Source: Arenicola marina
Lineage: Eukaryota; Annelida; Polychaeta; Arenicolidae
Direction of reading: 5' to 3'
DNA: 64,000 bases
Assembly (NCBI GenBank): GCA_964019135.1
Contig: OZ025253.1
Location: forward strand, 12,405,059-12,469,058
Shown here: piece after piece, positions 23,860-34,753 of the stretch
Layout of the letters: every line of letters begins with the position of its first letter
Numbering within the stretch: the stretch's first letter is position 1
Made by a program: the position numbers and the translations under genes
The notes under the pieces: model-generated
Seen by the model: only the letters and a program-made list of their open reading frames with translations
What the model was told of the DNA's origin: nothing
Databases searched by the model: none

Positions 23860-26800
23860 CGCGTATTTCGTGGTCGGTCACTCATTGTGACAAGTAGTTT
23901 TTCGCTCATCGTCACTAGTGGTCAGCCACTCATCGCGACAAGTGGTCGGTCACTTATCGCGACAAGTAGTTTTTCGCTCATCGTCACTAGTGGTCAGCCA
24001 CTCATCGCGACAAGTGGTCGGTCACTCATCGCGACCAATGTCGGTCACTCATCGCGACCAGTGGTCAGTCACTCATCGCGACCATTGGGCGGTCGCTCAT
24101 CGCGACAAGAGGTTTCTCACCCTTCTCGACCAGTGGTCGATCACTTATCGCCACCTGTCCAGTGATCAGTCATACATCGCGACCAGTGATCGTTCGCTTA
24201 TCGCGACCGGTGTTCAGTCACCCATCATAGTCACTCAACGCATCCAGTTGTCGGTCACTCATCGCGACCATTGGGCGGTCGCTCATCGCGACAAGAGGTT
24301 TCTCACCCTTCTCGACCAGTGGTCGATCACTTATCGCCACCTGTCCAGTGATCAGTCATACATCACCACCAGTGGTCAGTCACTCATCGCGACAAGCGGT
24401 TTTTCACTCATCGTGACTAGCGGTTAGTAAATCTTCGCGACCAGTGATCGTTCGCTTATCGCGACCGGTGTTCAGTCACCCATCATAGTCACTCAACGCA
24501 ACCAGTTGTCGGTCACTCATCGCGACCAGTCAGTAATCACGACAAGTGGTTTTTCACTCATCGCGACCAGTGGCCGCTAACTCTTCGCCACAATTGGTTT
24601 TTCACTTATCGCACCCAGTTATCGGTAACCCATCAAGAACAGTGGTCAGTCACTCATCGCGACCAGTGGTCGGTCACCCATTAACAGTGGTCAGTCACCC
24701 TGCGCTCACCAGTGGTCGGTCACTCATAGCGACTATTGGTTTTTACTCATCGTGACCAGTGGTCGGTCACCCATAAAGAACAGTGGTCAGTCACCCATCG
24801 CGACCAGTGGTCGGTCACCCCTTAACAGTGGTCAGTCACCATGCGCTGACCAGTGGTCGGTCACTCATAGCGACTATTGGTTTTTCACTCATCGTGACCA
24901 GTGGTTGGTCACTCATGGCGACCATTGGTTTTTCACTCATCGCGACCAGTGGTCGATAACTCATCGCGACAAGTGGTTTTTCACTCATCGCGACCAGTGG
25001 GCAGTCACTCATCGCGACAATTGGATTTTTATTCGTCGCGACCAATGATCGGTCACTCTTCGCGACCAGTGATCGGTCACTCTTTGCGACCAGTGTTCAG
25101 TCACTCATCGCAATCACTCATGGCAACAAGTGGTCAATCACTCATTGGGACAAGTGGTTTTTCACTCATCGCGACCAGTGGTTATTCACTCATCGCGACC
25201 AGTGATCGTTCGCTCATCGCGACAAGTGGTTTTTCACTCATCGCCACCAGCGTTCAGTCACTCTTCGCGACTAGTGGTCAGTCACTCATCGCGTCCAGTG
25301 ATCGGTTACTTTTTTACTGATCGCGACCAGTGATCAGTCAATCATCGCGACCAGTGGTCAGTCACTCATCGTGACCAGTGGTCGGCCACTCATAGCGACG
25401 AGTGTTTTTTCACTCTTCGCGACCAGTGATCGGTCACTCATCGCGACCAGTGGTCGGCCACTTATCGCGACCAGTGATCGGCCACTTATCGCGACCAGTG
25501 CTCGGCCACTTATCGCGACCAGTGATCGGTCACTCATCGCGTCCAGTGGTCGGCCACTTATCGCGACCAGTGGTCGGTCACTTATCGCGACCAGTGATCG
25601 GCCACTTATCGCGACCAGTGATCGGTCACTTATCGCGACCAGTGATCGGCCACTTATCGCGACCAGTGATCGGTCACTTATCGCGACCAGTGATCGGTCA
25701 CTCATCGCGTCCAGTGGTCGGCCACTTATCGCGACCAGTGGTCGGTCACTTATCGCGACCAGTGGTCGGCCACTTATCGCGACCAGTGATCGGCCACTTA
25801 TCGCGACCAGTGATCGGCCACTTATCGCGACCAGTGATCGGTCACTTATCGCGACCAGTGATCGGCCACTCATCGCGTCCAGTGGTCGGCCACTTATCGC
25901 GACCAGTGGTCGGTCACTTATCGCGACCAGTGATCGGCCACTTATCGCGACCAGTGATCGGTCACTTATCGCGACCAGTGATCGGCCACTTATCGCGACC
26001 AGTGATCGGTCACTTATCGCGACCAGTGATCGGTCACTCATCGCGTCCAGTGGTCGGCCACTTATCGCGACCAGTGGTCGGTCACTTATCGCGACCAGTG
26101 GTCGGCCACTTATCGCGACCAGTGATCGGCCACTTATCGCGACCAGTGATCGGCCACTTATCGCGACCAGTGATCGGTCACTTATCGCGACCAGTGATCG
26201 GCCACTTATCGCGACCAGTGATCGGCCACTTATCGCGACCAGCGGTCAGTCACTTATCGCGACCAGTGGTCGGCCACTCATCGCGACCAGTGGTCGGTCA
26301 CTCATCGCGACCAGTGGTCAGTCACTCATCGCGACCAGTGGTCGGCCACTTATCGCGACCAGTGATCGGCCACTTATCGCGACCAGTGATCGGCCACTTA
26401 TCGCGACCAGTGATCGGTCACTCATCGCGTCCAGTGGTCGGCCACTGATCGCGACCAGTGGTCGGTCACTTATCGCGACCAGTGATCGGCCACTTATCGC
26501 GACCAGTGATCGGTCACTCATCGCGACCAGTGGTCTGCCACTCATCGCGACCAGTGGTCGGCCACTCATCGCGACCAGTGGTCGGCCACTCATCGCGACC
26601 AGTGGTCGGCCACTCATCGCGACCAGCGGTCGGCCACTCATCGCGACCAGTGGTCGGTCACTCATCGCGACCATTGGTCAGTCACTCATCGCGACCATTG
26701 GTCAGTCACTCATCGCGACCATTGGTCAGTCACTCATCGCGACCAGTGGTCGGTCACTCATCGCGACCAGTGGTCGGTCACTCATCGCGACCATTGGTCA

Positions 26801-29800
26801 GTCACTCATCGCGACCAGTGGTCGGTCACTCATCGCGACCATTGGTCAGTCACTCATCGCGACCATTGGTCAGTCACTCATCGCGACCAGTGGTCGGTCA
26901 CTCATCGCGACCAGTGATCGGCCACTTATTGCGACCAGTGGTCGGTCACTCATCGCGACCAATGTCGGCCACTCATTGCGACCAGTGGCCGGACACTCAT
27001 CGCGACCAGTGTTTTTTCACTCATCACGACCAGTGGTCAGTCACTCATCGCGACAATGTTTTTTTTACTGATCGCTACCAGGGATCAGTCACTCATCGCG
27101 ACCCGTGGTCGTACACCCATCGCCACCAGTTGTTTTCACTTATCGCAGCCAGTAGTCGGTCGCTCCTGACGACAAGTGGTTTTTCCCTTATCGCGACCAG
27201 TGGTCAGTTCCTCATCACGACATGTGTTTTTTCACTCATCGCCACCAGTAATCAGTCACTAATCGCGACCAGTGTTTTGTCACCCATCGCGACCAGTAAT
27301 CAGTCACTCATCGCGGCAAGTTTTCGGTGACTCATCGTAATCAGTGGTCTTTCATTTATCGCGACCAGATGTCAATCACTCATCGCGGCCAGTGGTCGTC
27401 GGTCACCCATCAAAAAAGTGGTCAGTCACCCAGCGCGGCCAGTGGTCGATCACTAATCGCGACCAGTTGTCTTTCACTCATCGCGACAAGTAGTTTTGCA
27501 CTCAACGCGACCGGTGGTCGATCACTCATCGCGACCAGAGATCAATCAGTCATCGCGTATTTCGTGGTCGGTCACTCATTGTGACAAGTAGTTTTTCGCT
27601 CATCGTCACTAGTGGTCAGCCACTCATCGCGACAAGTGGTCGGTCACTTATCGCGACAAGTAGTTTTTCGCTCATCGTCACTAGTGGTCAGCCACTCATC
27701 GCGACAAGTGGTCGGTCACTCATCGCGACCAATGTCGGTCACTCATCGCGACCAGTGGTCAGTCACTCATCGCGACAGTTGGTTTTTTACTGATCTCGAA
27801 ATGTGATCAGTCACTTATCGCAACCAGTGGTCAGTCACTCATCTCGACCATTGGGCGGTCGCCCATCGCGACAAGAGGTTTCTCACCCTTCTCGACCAGT
27901 GGTCGATCACTTATCGCCACCTGTCCAGTGATCAGTCATACATCGCGACCAGTGATCGTTCGCTTATCGCGACCGGTGTTCAGTCACCCATCATAGTCAC
28001 TCAACGCATCCAGTTGTCGGTCACTCATCGCGACCATTGGGCGGTCGCTCATCGCGACAAGAGGTTTCTCACCCTTCTCGACCAGTGGTCGATCACTTAT
28101 CGCCACCTGTCCAGTGATCAGTCATACATCACCACCAGTGGTCAGTCACTCATCGCGACAAGCGGTTTTTCACTCATCGTGACTAGCGGTTAGTAAATCT
28201 TCGCGACCAGTGATCGTTCGCTTATCGCGACCGGTGTTCAGTCACCCATCATAGTCACTCAACGCAACCAGTTGTCGGTCACTCATCGCGACCAGTCAGT
28301 AATCACGACAAGTGGTTTTTCACTCATCGCGACCAGTGGCCGCTCACTCTTCGCCACAATTGGTTTTTCACTTATCGCACCCAGTTATCGGTAACCCATC
28401 AAGAACAGTGGTCAGTCACTCATCGCGACCAGTGGTCGGTCACCCATTAACAGTGGTCAGTCACCCTGCGCTCACCAGTGGTCGGTCACTCATAGCGACT
28501 ATTGGTTTTTACTCATCGTGACCAGTGGTCGGTCACCCATAAAGAACAGTGGTCAGTCACCCATCGCGACCAGTGGTCGGTCACCCCTTAACAGTGGTCA
28601 GTCACCATGCGCTGACCAGTGGTCGGTCACTCATAGCGACTATTGGTTTTTCACTCATCGCGACCAGTGGTCGATAACTCATGGCGACCATTGGTTTTTC
28701 ACCCATCGCGACCAGTGGGCAGTCACTCATCGCGACAATTGGATTTTTATTCGTCGCGACCAATGATCGGTCACTCTTCGCGACCAGTGATCGGTCACTC
28801 TTCGCGACCAGTGTTCAGTCACTCATCGCAATCACTCATGGCAACAAGTGGTCAATCACTCATTGGGACAAGTGGTTTTTCACTCATCGCAACCAGTGGT
28901 TATTCACTCATCGCGACCAGTGATCGTTCGCTCATCGCGACAAGTGGTTTTTCACTCATCGCCACCAGCGTTCAGTCACTCTTCGCGACTAGTGGTCAGT
29001 CACTCATCGCGTCCAGTGGTCGGTTACTTTTTTACTGATCGCGACTAGTGATCAGTCAATCATCGCGACCAGTGGTCAGTCACTCATCGTGACCAGTGGT
29101 CGGCCACTCATAGCGACGAGTGTTTTTTCACTCTTCGCGACCAGTGATCGGTCACTCATCGCGACCAGTGGTCGGCCACTTATCGCGACCAGTGATCGGT
29201 CACTTATCGCGACCAATGTCGGTCACTCATTGCGACCAGTGGCCGGACACTCATCGCGACCAGTGTTTTTTCACTCATCACGACCAGTGGTCACTCACTC
29301 ATCGCGACAATGTTTTTTTTACTGATCGCTACCAGTGATCAGTCACTCATCGCGACCCGTGGTCGTACACCCATCGCCACCAGTTGTTTTCACTTATCGC
29401 AGCCAGTGGTCGGTCGCTCCTGACGACAAGTGGTTTTTCCCTTATCGCGACCAGTGGTCAGTTCCTCATCACGACATGTGTTTTTTCACTCATCGCCACC
29501 AGTAATCAGTCACTAATCGCGACCAGTGTTTTGTCACCCATCGCGACCAGTAATCAGTCACTCATCGCGGCAAGTTTTCGGTGACTCATCGTAATCAGTG
29601 GTCTTTCATTTATCGCGACCAGATGTCAATCACTCATCGCGGCCAGTGGTCGTCGGTCACCCATCAAAAAAGTGGTCAGTCACCCAGCGCGGCCAGTGGT
29701 CGATCACTAATCGCGACCAGTTGTCTTTCACTCATCGCGACAAGTAGTTTTGCACTCAACGCGACCGGTGGTCGATCACTCATCGCGACCAGAGATCAAT

Positions 29801-31836
29801 CAGTCATCGCGTATTTAGTGGTCGGTCACTCATTGTGACAAGTAGTTTTTCGCTCATCGTCACTAGTGGTCAGCCACTCATCGCGACAAGTGGTCGGTCA
29901 CTCATCGCGACCAATGTCGGTCACTCATCGCGACCAGTGGTCAGTCACTCATCGCGACAGTTGGTTTTTTACTGATCTCGAAATGTGATCAGTCACTTAT
30001 CGCAACCAGTGGTCAGTCACTCATCTCGACCATTGGGCGGTCGCTCATCGCGACAAGAGGTTTCTCACCCTTCTCGACCAGTGGTCGATCACTTATCGCC
30101 ACCTGTCCAGTGATCAGTCATACATCGCGACCAGTGATCGTTCGCTTATCGCGACCGGTGTTCAGTCACCCATCATAGTCACTCAACGCAACCAGTTGTC
30201 GGTCACTCATCGCGACCATTGGGCGGTCGCTCATCGCGACAAGAGGTTTCTCACCCTTCTCGACCAGTGGTCGATCACTTATCGCCACCTGTCCAGTGAT
30301 CAGTCATACATCACCACCAGTGGTCAGTCACTCATCGCGACAAGCGGTTTTTCACTCATCGTGACTAGCGGTTAGTAAATCTTCGCGACCAGTGATCGTT
30401 CGCTTATCGCGACCGGTGTTCAGTCACCCATCATAGTCACTCAACGCAACCAGTTGTCGGTCACTCATCGCGACCAGTCAGTAATCACGACAAGTGGTTT
30501 TTCACTCATCGCGACCAGTGGCCGCTCACTCTTCGCCACAATTGGTTTTTCACTTATCGCACCCAGTTATCGGTAACCCATCAAGAACAGTGGTCAGTCA
30601 CTCATCGCGACCAGTGGTCGGTCACCCATTAACAGTGGTCAGTCACCCTGCGCTCACCAGTGGTCGGTCACTCATAGCGACTATTGGTTTTTACTCATCG
30701 TGACCAGTGGTCGGTCACCCATAAAGAACAGTGGTCAGTCACCCATCGCGACCAGTGGTCGGTCACCCATTAACAGTGGTCAGTCACCATGCGCTGACCA
30801 GTGGTCGGTCACTCATAGCGACTATTGGTTTTTCACTCATCGTGACCAGTGGTTGGTCACTCATGGCGACCATTGGTCTTTCACTCATCGCGACCAGTGG
30901 TCGATAACTCATCGCGACAAGTGTTTTTTCACTCATCGCGACCAGTGGGCAGTCACTCATCGCGACAATTGGATTTTTATTCGTCGCGACCAATGATCGG
31001 TCACTCTTCGCGACCAGTGATCGGTCTCTCTTCGCGACCAGTGTTCAGTCACTCATCGCAATTACTCATGGCAACAAGTGGTCAATCACTCATTGGGACA
31101 AGTGGTTTTTCACTCATCGCAACCAGTGGTTATTCACTCATCGCGACCAGTGATCGTTCGCTCATCGCGACAAGTGGTTTTTCACTCATCGCCACCAGCG
31201 TTCAGTCACTCTTCGCGACTAGTGGTCAGTCACTCATCGCGTCCAGTGAGCGGTTACTTTTTTACTGATCGCGACCAGTGATCAGTCAATCATCGCGACC
31301 AGTGGTCAGTCACTCATCGTGACCAGTGGTCGGCCACTCATAGCGACGAGTGTTTTTTCACTCTTCGCGACCAGTGATCGGTCACTCATCGTGACCAGTG
31401 GTCGGCCACTTATCGCGACCAATGTCGGTCACTCATTGCGACCAGTGATCGGTCACTCATCGCGACCAGTGGTCAGTCACTCATCGCGACCAGTGGTCGG
31501 CCACTTATCGCGACCAGTGATCGGTCACTTATCGCGACCAATGTCGGTCACTCATTGCGACCAGTGGCCGGACACTCATCGCGACCAGTGTTTTTTCACT
31601 CATCACGACCAGTGGTCAGTCACTCATCGCGACAATGTTTTTTTTACTGATCGCTACCAGTGATCAGTCACTCATCGCGACCAGTGGTCGTACACCCATC
31701 GCCACCAGTTGTTTTCACTTATCGCAGCCAGTAGTCGGTCGCTCCTGACGACAAATGGTTTTTCCCTTATCGCGACCAGTGGTCAGTTCCTCATCACGAC
31801 ATGTGTTTTTTCACTCATCGCCACCAGTAATCAGTC
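23860..31836 (+). repeat. Higher-order repeats of 2.2-3.7 kb inside satellite B
   Basis: A marker set (CATCGCGTATTTMGTGGTCG, the CTCATTGTGACAAGTAG block, the CACCTGTCCAGTGATCAGTC block, and GCGCTGACC/TTAACAGTGG units) occurs three times, starting near 23860, 27555 and 29805. The first copy is longer because its inner array of GATCGG/GGTCGG monomers (25371-27071) is expanded: 1701 bp against 237 bp at 29089-29325. The difference of 1464 bp is exactly 61 monomers. Confidence 0.8.
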
Positions 31837-32036
31837 NNNNNNNNNNNNNNNNNNNNNNNNNNNNNNNNNNNNNNNNNNNNNNNNNNNNNNNNNNNNNNNN
31901 NNNNNNNNNNNNNNNNNNNNNNNNNNNNNNNNNNNNNNNNNNNNNNNNNNNNNNNNNNNNNNNNNNNNNNNNNNNNNNNNNNNNNNNNNNNNNNNNNNNN
32001 NNNNNNNNNNNNNNNNNNNNNNNNNNNNNNNNNNNN
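31837..32036. other. Assembly gap, 200 N
   Basis: The run of N is exactly 200 bases, which looks like a fixed-size scaffold placeholder rather than a measured gap. Satellite B lies on the left in forward orientation and on the right in reverse orientation. Open frames through the N run are meaningless. Confidence 0.98.
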
Positions 32037-32160
32037 CGCAATGAGTGACCAATCACTGGGCGCGATGAGTGCAAAACCACTTGTCACGATGACAGACTGA
32101 CCACTGGTCGTGATGAGTGACCGACAACTGGTCGCGCCGGGTGACTGGCGACTGTTCTGG
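32037..32160 (-). repeat. Satellite B fragment in inverted orientation
   Basis: Just after the gap, GCGATGAGTG, GACCACTGGTCGTGATGAGT and GGTGACTGGCGACTG are reverse complements of the satellite B monomers. About five copies are present, and then the repeat stops at unique sequence. Confidence 0.92.
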
Positions 32161-32282
32161 ATGGGTGATGGTGGAGAGGGTATAGTGAGCGGGGTGGGGT
32201 GCAGTGATGGTTGGAGAGGTTAAAGAACATCTCACACGCGTACAAAATCTCTCTCGATAACACAGAAGCAAGAATTGAGGTG
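32161..32282. other. Short unique spacer between satellites B and C
   Basis: About 120 bp with no repeat or gene recognised. Confidence 0.5.
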
Positions 32283-33420
32283 TCCCCACAGGTCGCAGCA
32301 GTGTCCCTACAGGTCGTAGCAGTGTCCACACAGGTCGTAGCAGTGTCCTTAGTTCGTGGCAGTGTCCTCACAGGTCGTAGCAGTGTCTCCACAGGTCGTA
32401 GCAATGTCCCTACAGGCCGTAACAGTGTCCCTACAGGTCGTAGCAGTGTCCATACAGGTCGTAGCAGTGTCCGCACATGTCGTGTCCCCACAGGTCGCAG
32501 CAGTGTCCCTACAGGTCGTAGCAGTGTCTCCACAGGTCGTAGTAGTGTCCGCACATGTCGTGTCCCTACAGGTCGTAGCAGTGTCTCCACAGGTCGTAGT
32601 AGTGTCGGCACATGTGGTGTCCCCACAGTTCGTCACAGTGTCCCTACAGGTCGTAACAGTGTCCTTAGTTCGTGGCAGTGTCCTCACAGATCGTAGCAAT
32701 GTCCCTACAGGTCGTAGCAGTGTCCCCACAGGTCGTAGCAGTGTCCCTACTGGTCGTAGCAGTGTTCACACATATAGTAGTAGTGTCACCACAGGTCGTA
32801 GCAGTGTCCCTACAGGTCGTAGCAGTGTCCACACAGGTCATAGCATTGTCCTAACAGGTCGTATCAGTGTCCACACATGTCGTATCAGTGTCCTCACAGG
32901 TCGTAGCAGTGCCCCTACAGGCCGTAGAAGTGTCCTCGCAGGTCGTAGCAGTGTCCCCACAGGTCGTAGCAGTGTCCACACAGGTCGTAGCAGTGTCCCC
33001 ACAGGTCGTAGCAGTGTCCTCACAGGTCGTAGCAGTGTCTCTATAGGGCGTAGCAGTGTCCCTACAGGTCGTAGCAGTGCCGTCACAGGTCGTAGCAGTG
33101 TCCTCACAGGTCGTAGCAGTGTCCTCACAGGTCGTAGCAGTGTCCTCACAGGTCGTATCAGTGTCCCTACAGGTCGTAGCAGTGTCCCTACAGGTCATAG
33201 AAATGTCCCCACGGGTCGTAGCAGTGTCCACACATGTCGTATCAGTGTCCCCACAGGTCGTAGCAGTGTCCACACAGGTCGTATCAGTGTCCCCACAGGT
33301 CGTATCAGTGTCCTCACAGGTCGTAGCAGTGTCCTCACGGGTCGTAGCAGTGTCCTCGCAGGTCGTAGCAGTGTCCCCACAGGTCGTAGCAGTGTCCCTA
33401 CAGGTCGTAGAAGATCTGTA
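32283..33420. repeat. Satellite C: 21 bp monomer, about 53 copies
   Basis: The monomer is CAGGTCGTAGCAGTGTCC plus CCA, CTA or TCA. Spacing is 21 bp. Variants (GTAGTAGTGTCCGCACATG, TTAGTTCGTGGCAGTG and others) are grouped. The 21 bp period keeps 7-residue repeats open in several frames on both strands (up to 369 codons). There is no sign of real coding. Confidence 0.95.
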
Positions 33421-33474
33421 GGCGCAGAGCTGATCGGCAGGATTATCGACAGTACGCAGGTCTGATGTGATGTA

Positions 33475-33562
33475 AGCAGCTCTGATCTGCAGGTCGCAGC
33501 TCTGATCTGCAGGTCGCAGCTCTGTTCTGCAGGGCGCAACTCTGATCTGCAGGAAGCAGATA
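33475..33562. repeat. 20 bp tandem repeat at the edge of satellite C
   Basis: About four copies of AGGTCGCAGCTCTGATCTGC with minor changes. It shares AGGTCG with satellite C and may be a diverged offshoot of it. Confidence 0.8.
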
Positions 33563-33599
33563 TTACCTAGCATATTACGTTGTGCTCATGCAGAATTTA

Positions 33600-34300
33600 A
33601 AGAATTTATAGGTTGGAAACATCCTTAGACCTGAGTTGACCATCCAGTTGACCTTTTGCCAGCGGCAAGCTTGCCGTAAACCACATCCTTTGGAATTAGT
33701 TCATCTTGCATACGATAACAAAGAGGCCTTTGTTTCACACGAGCAAGACTGCTTGATAGGCTGACCCGGGCTAACACTTCAGCATCCGTTACCTTGTCTT
33801 GCCAAGATATGCCTAAATGTTTCGCGTCAACGAAAATGGAATTTGTTCAATTTTCTTTCTTGGTTACAATATGTAGGCCACGTTTCACTGGCATACAGCC
33901 GGCTGCTTACAACACACGCCCTGTAGATTAGCATTTTGGTGCGAATGGTTAGTTTTGAATTATGCCACGCACGTTTGTTCAACCTACCAAAAGTGGTGGT
34001 TGCCTTCCCAATGTGGATATTTATTTCCTCGTCCAGGGATAGATTATTCGTGACGGTAATTCCCAGGCAAGAACAGTTATTCACCACCTCTAAAGGCGTA
34101 TTATTTAGGGTAATCCGTGGCGGTGTGATAGCCCCTTGGCTCAGCACGACTGTGACTTTAATCCTTATAGTCAAAGCGAATAACGCACACGCATTTGAAA
34201 GTCAATCGATGAGTCTCTGTAGCTAGCTTTCTGAATGCGAACCAACGCTGCGTCGTGAGCGAATAGCAGTTGGATTATTCTATTTCCCATGTGTAGCATC
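33600..34300 (-). mobile_element. LINE fragment: C-terminal part of reverse transcriptase
   Basis: On the minus strand, translation gives the RT active-site block LLFAHDAALV (normally FADD, so one catalytic Asp is His), then KVTVVLSQGA, LGITVTNNLSLDEEINIHIG, FGRLNKRAWHNSKL, RLYASETWPTYCNQERKLN, and finally LRHILGISWQDKVTDAEVL with IPKDVVYGKLAAGKRSTG. This order is that of the 3' end of the common invertebrate endonuclease/reverse-transcriptase LINEs, possibly the RTE group. The pieces are in more than one frame with stops, so the copy is dead, and it is 5'-truncated. Confidence 0.85.
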
Positions 34301-34753
34301 TGGATATCCATGTTATTAAAAACTAACAGAGCCGAGCTTACGCGTTAATAGGTACTCAATTAAACAGGAAAGAGATCACGTCACGAACATTTTGTCAACA
34401 CTGTTACCGGACCAATGTATAAGTTCCCGCGCTTAAAATTTTATAATAAATACTATTTCACTCATAATTCGATTTACATATCAAGGGATCCATATGCCTA
34501 ACACTACGCTAAGCCATTCACTTTTGAAAACCGATAAAATGCGATATTGATATGAACCAAGTACTTGTTATGCCCAAACATGACCTCTTCTACGCTAGAA
34601 TTGTTAGATCGTTGTAGTAATACAAAGAAAACGAGTTTGCCAACCGATATGAGGGTTATCATTAAGAGTTTAAATGTGATGAACAGTTTACCACTTAGAG
34701 TCGGAAATATGTGTGGTAACAGAGCTGACATCTGGGCCCGTAAGTTCGAAACT
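34301..34753. other. Unique stretch before satellite B array 3
   Basis: AT-rich DNA without a recognised gene. A plus-strand frame starting at 34565 runs into the satellite and is not considered coding. Confidence 0.5.

Larger units (their letters stand above)
17993..31836 (+). repeat. Satellite B, main array: 24 bp monomer, up to the gap
   Basis: The monomer reads CACTCATCGCGACCAGTGG then TCGGT or TCAGT, 24 bp. Its core CGACCA-G-TGGTCG is a 13-base dyad. Variants include AACGCGACC, GCGACAAGTG-TTTTTT and CATCAAAAAAGTGG forms. Monomers are arranged in several layers of higher-order repeats (listed separately). Because 24 is a multiple of three, the array is open in several frames on both strands and gives overlapping frames of up to 566 codons built from 8-residue repeats. 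I do not consider these genes. Confidence 0.97.

Noticed and set aside
25371-27330. Plus- and minus-strand frames of 227-566 codons
   Set aside because: Same cause: tandem 24 bp monomers without stops in several frames, with no domain or codon bias.
31811-32087. Open frames crossing the N run
   Set aside because: Translation of unknown bases has no meaning.
32211-33573. Repetitive frames of up to 369 codons in satellite C
   Set aside because: The 21 bp period gives 7-residue repeats on both strands. No start context or conserved domain.
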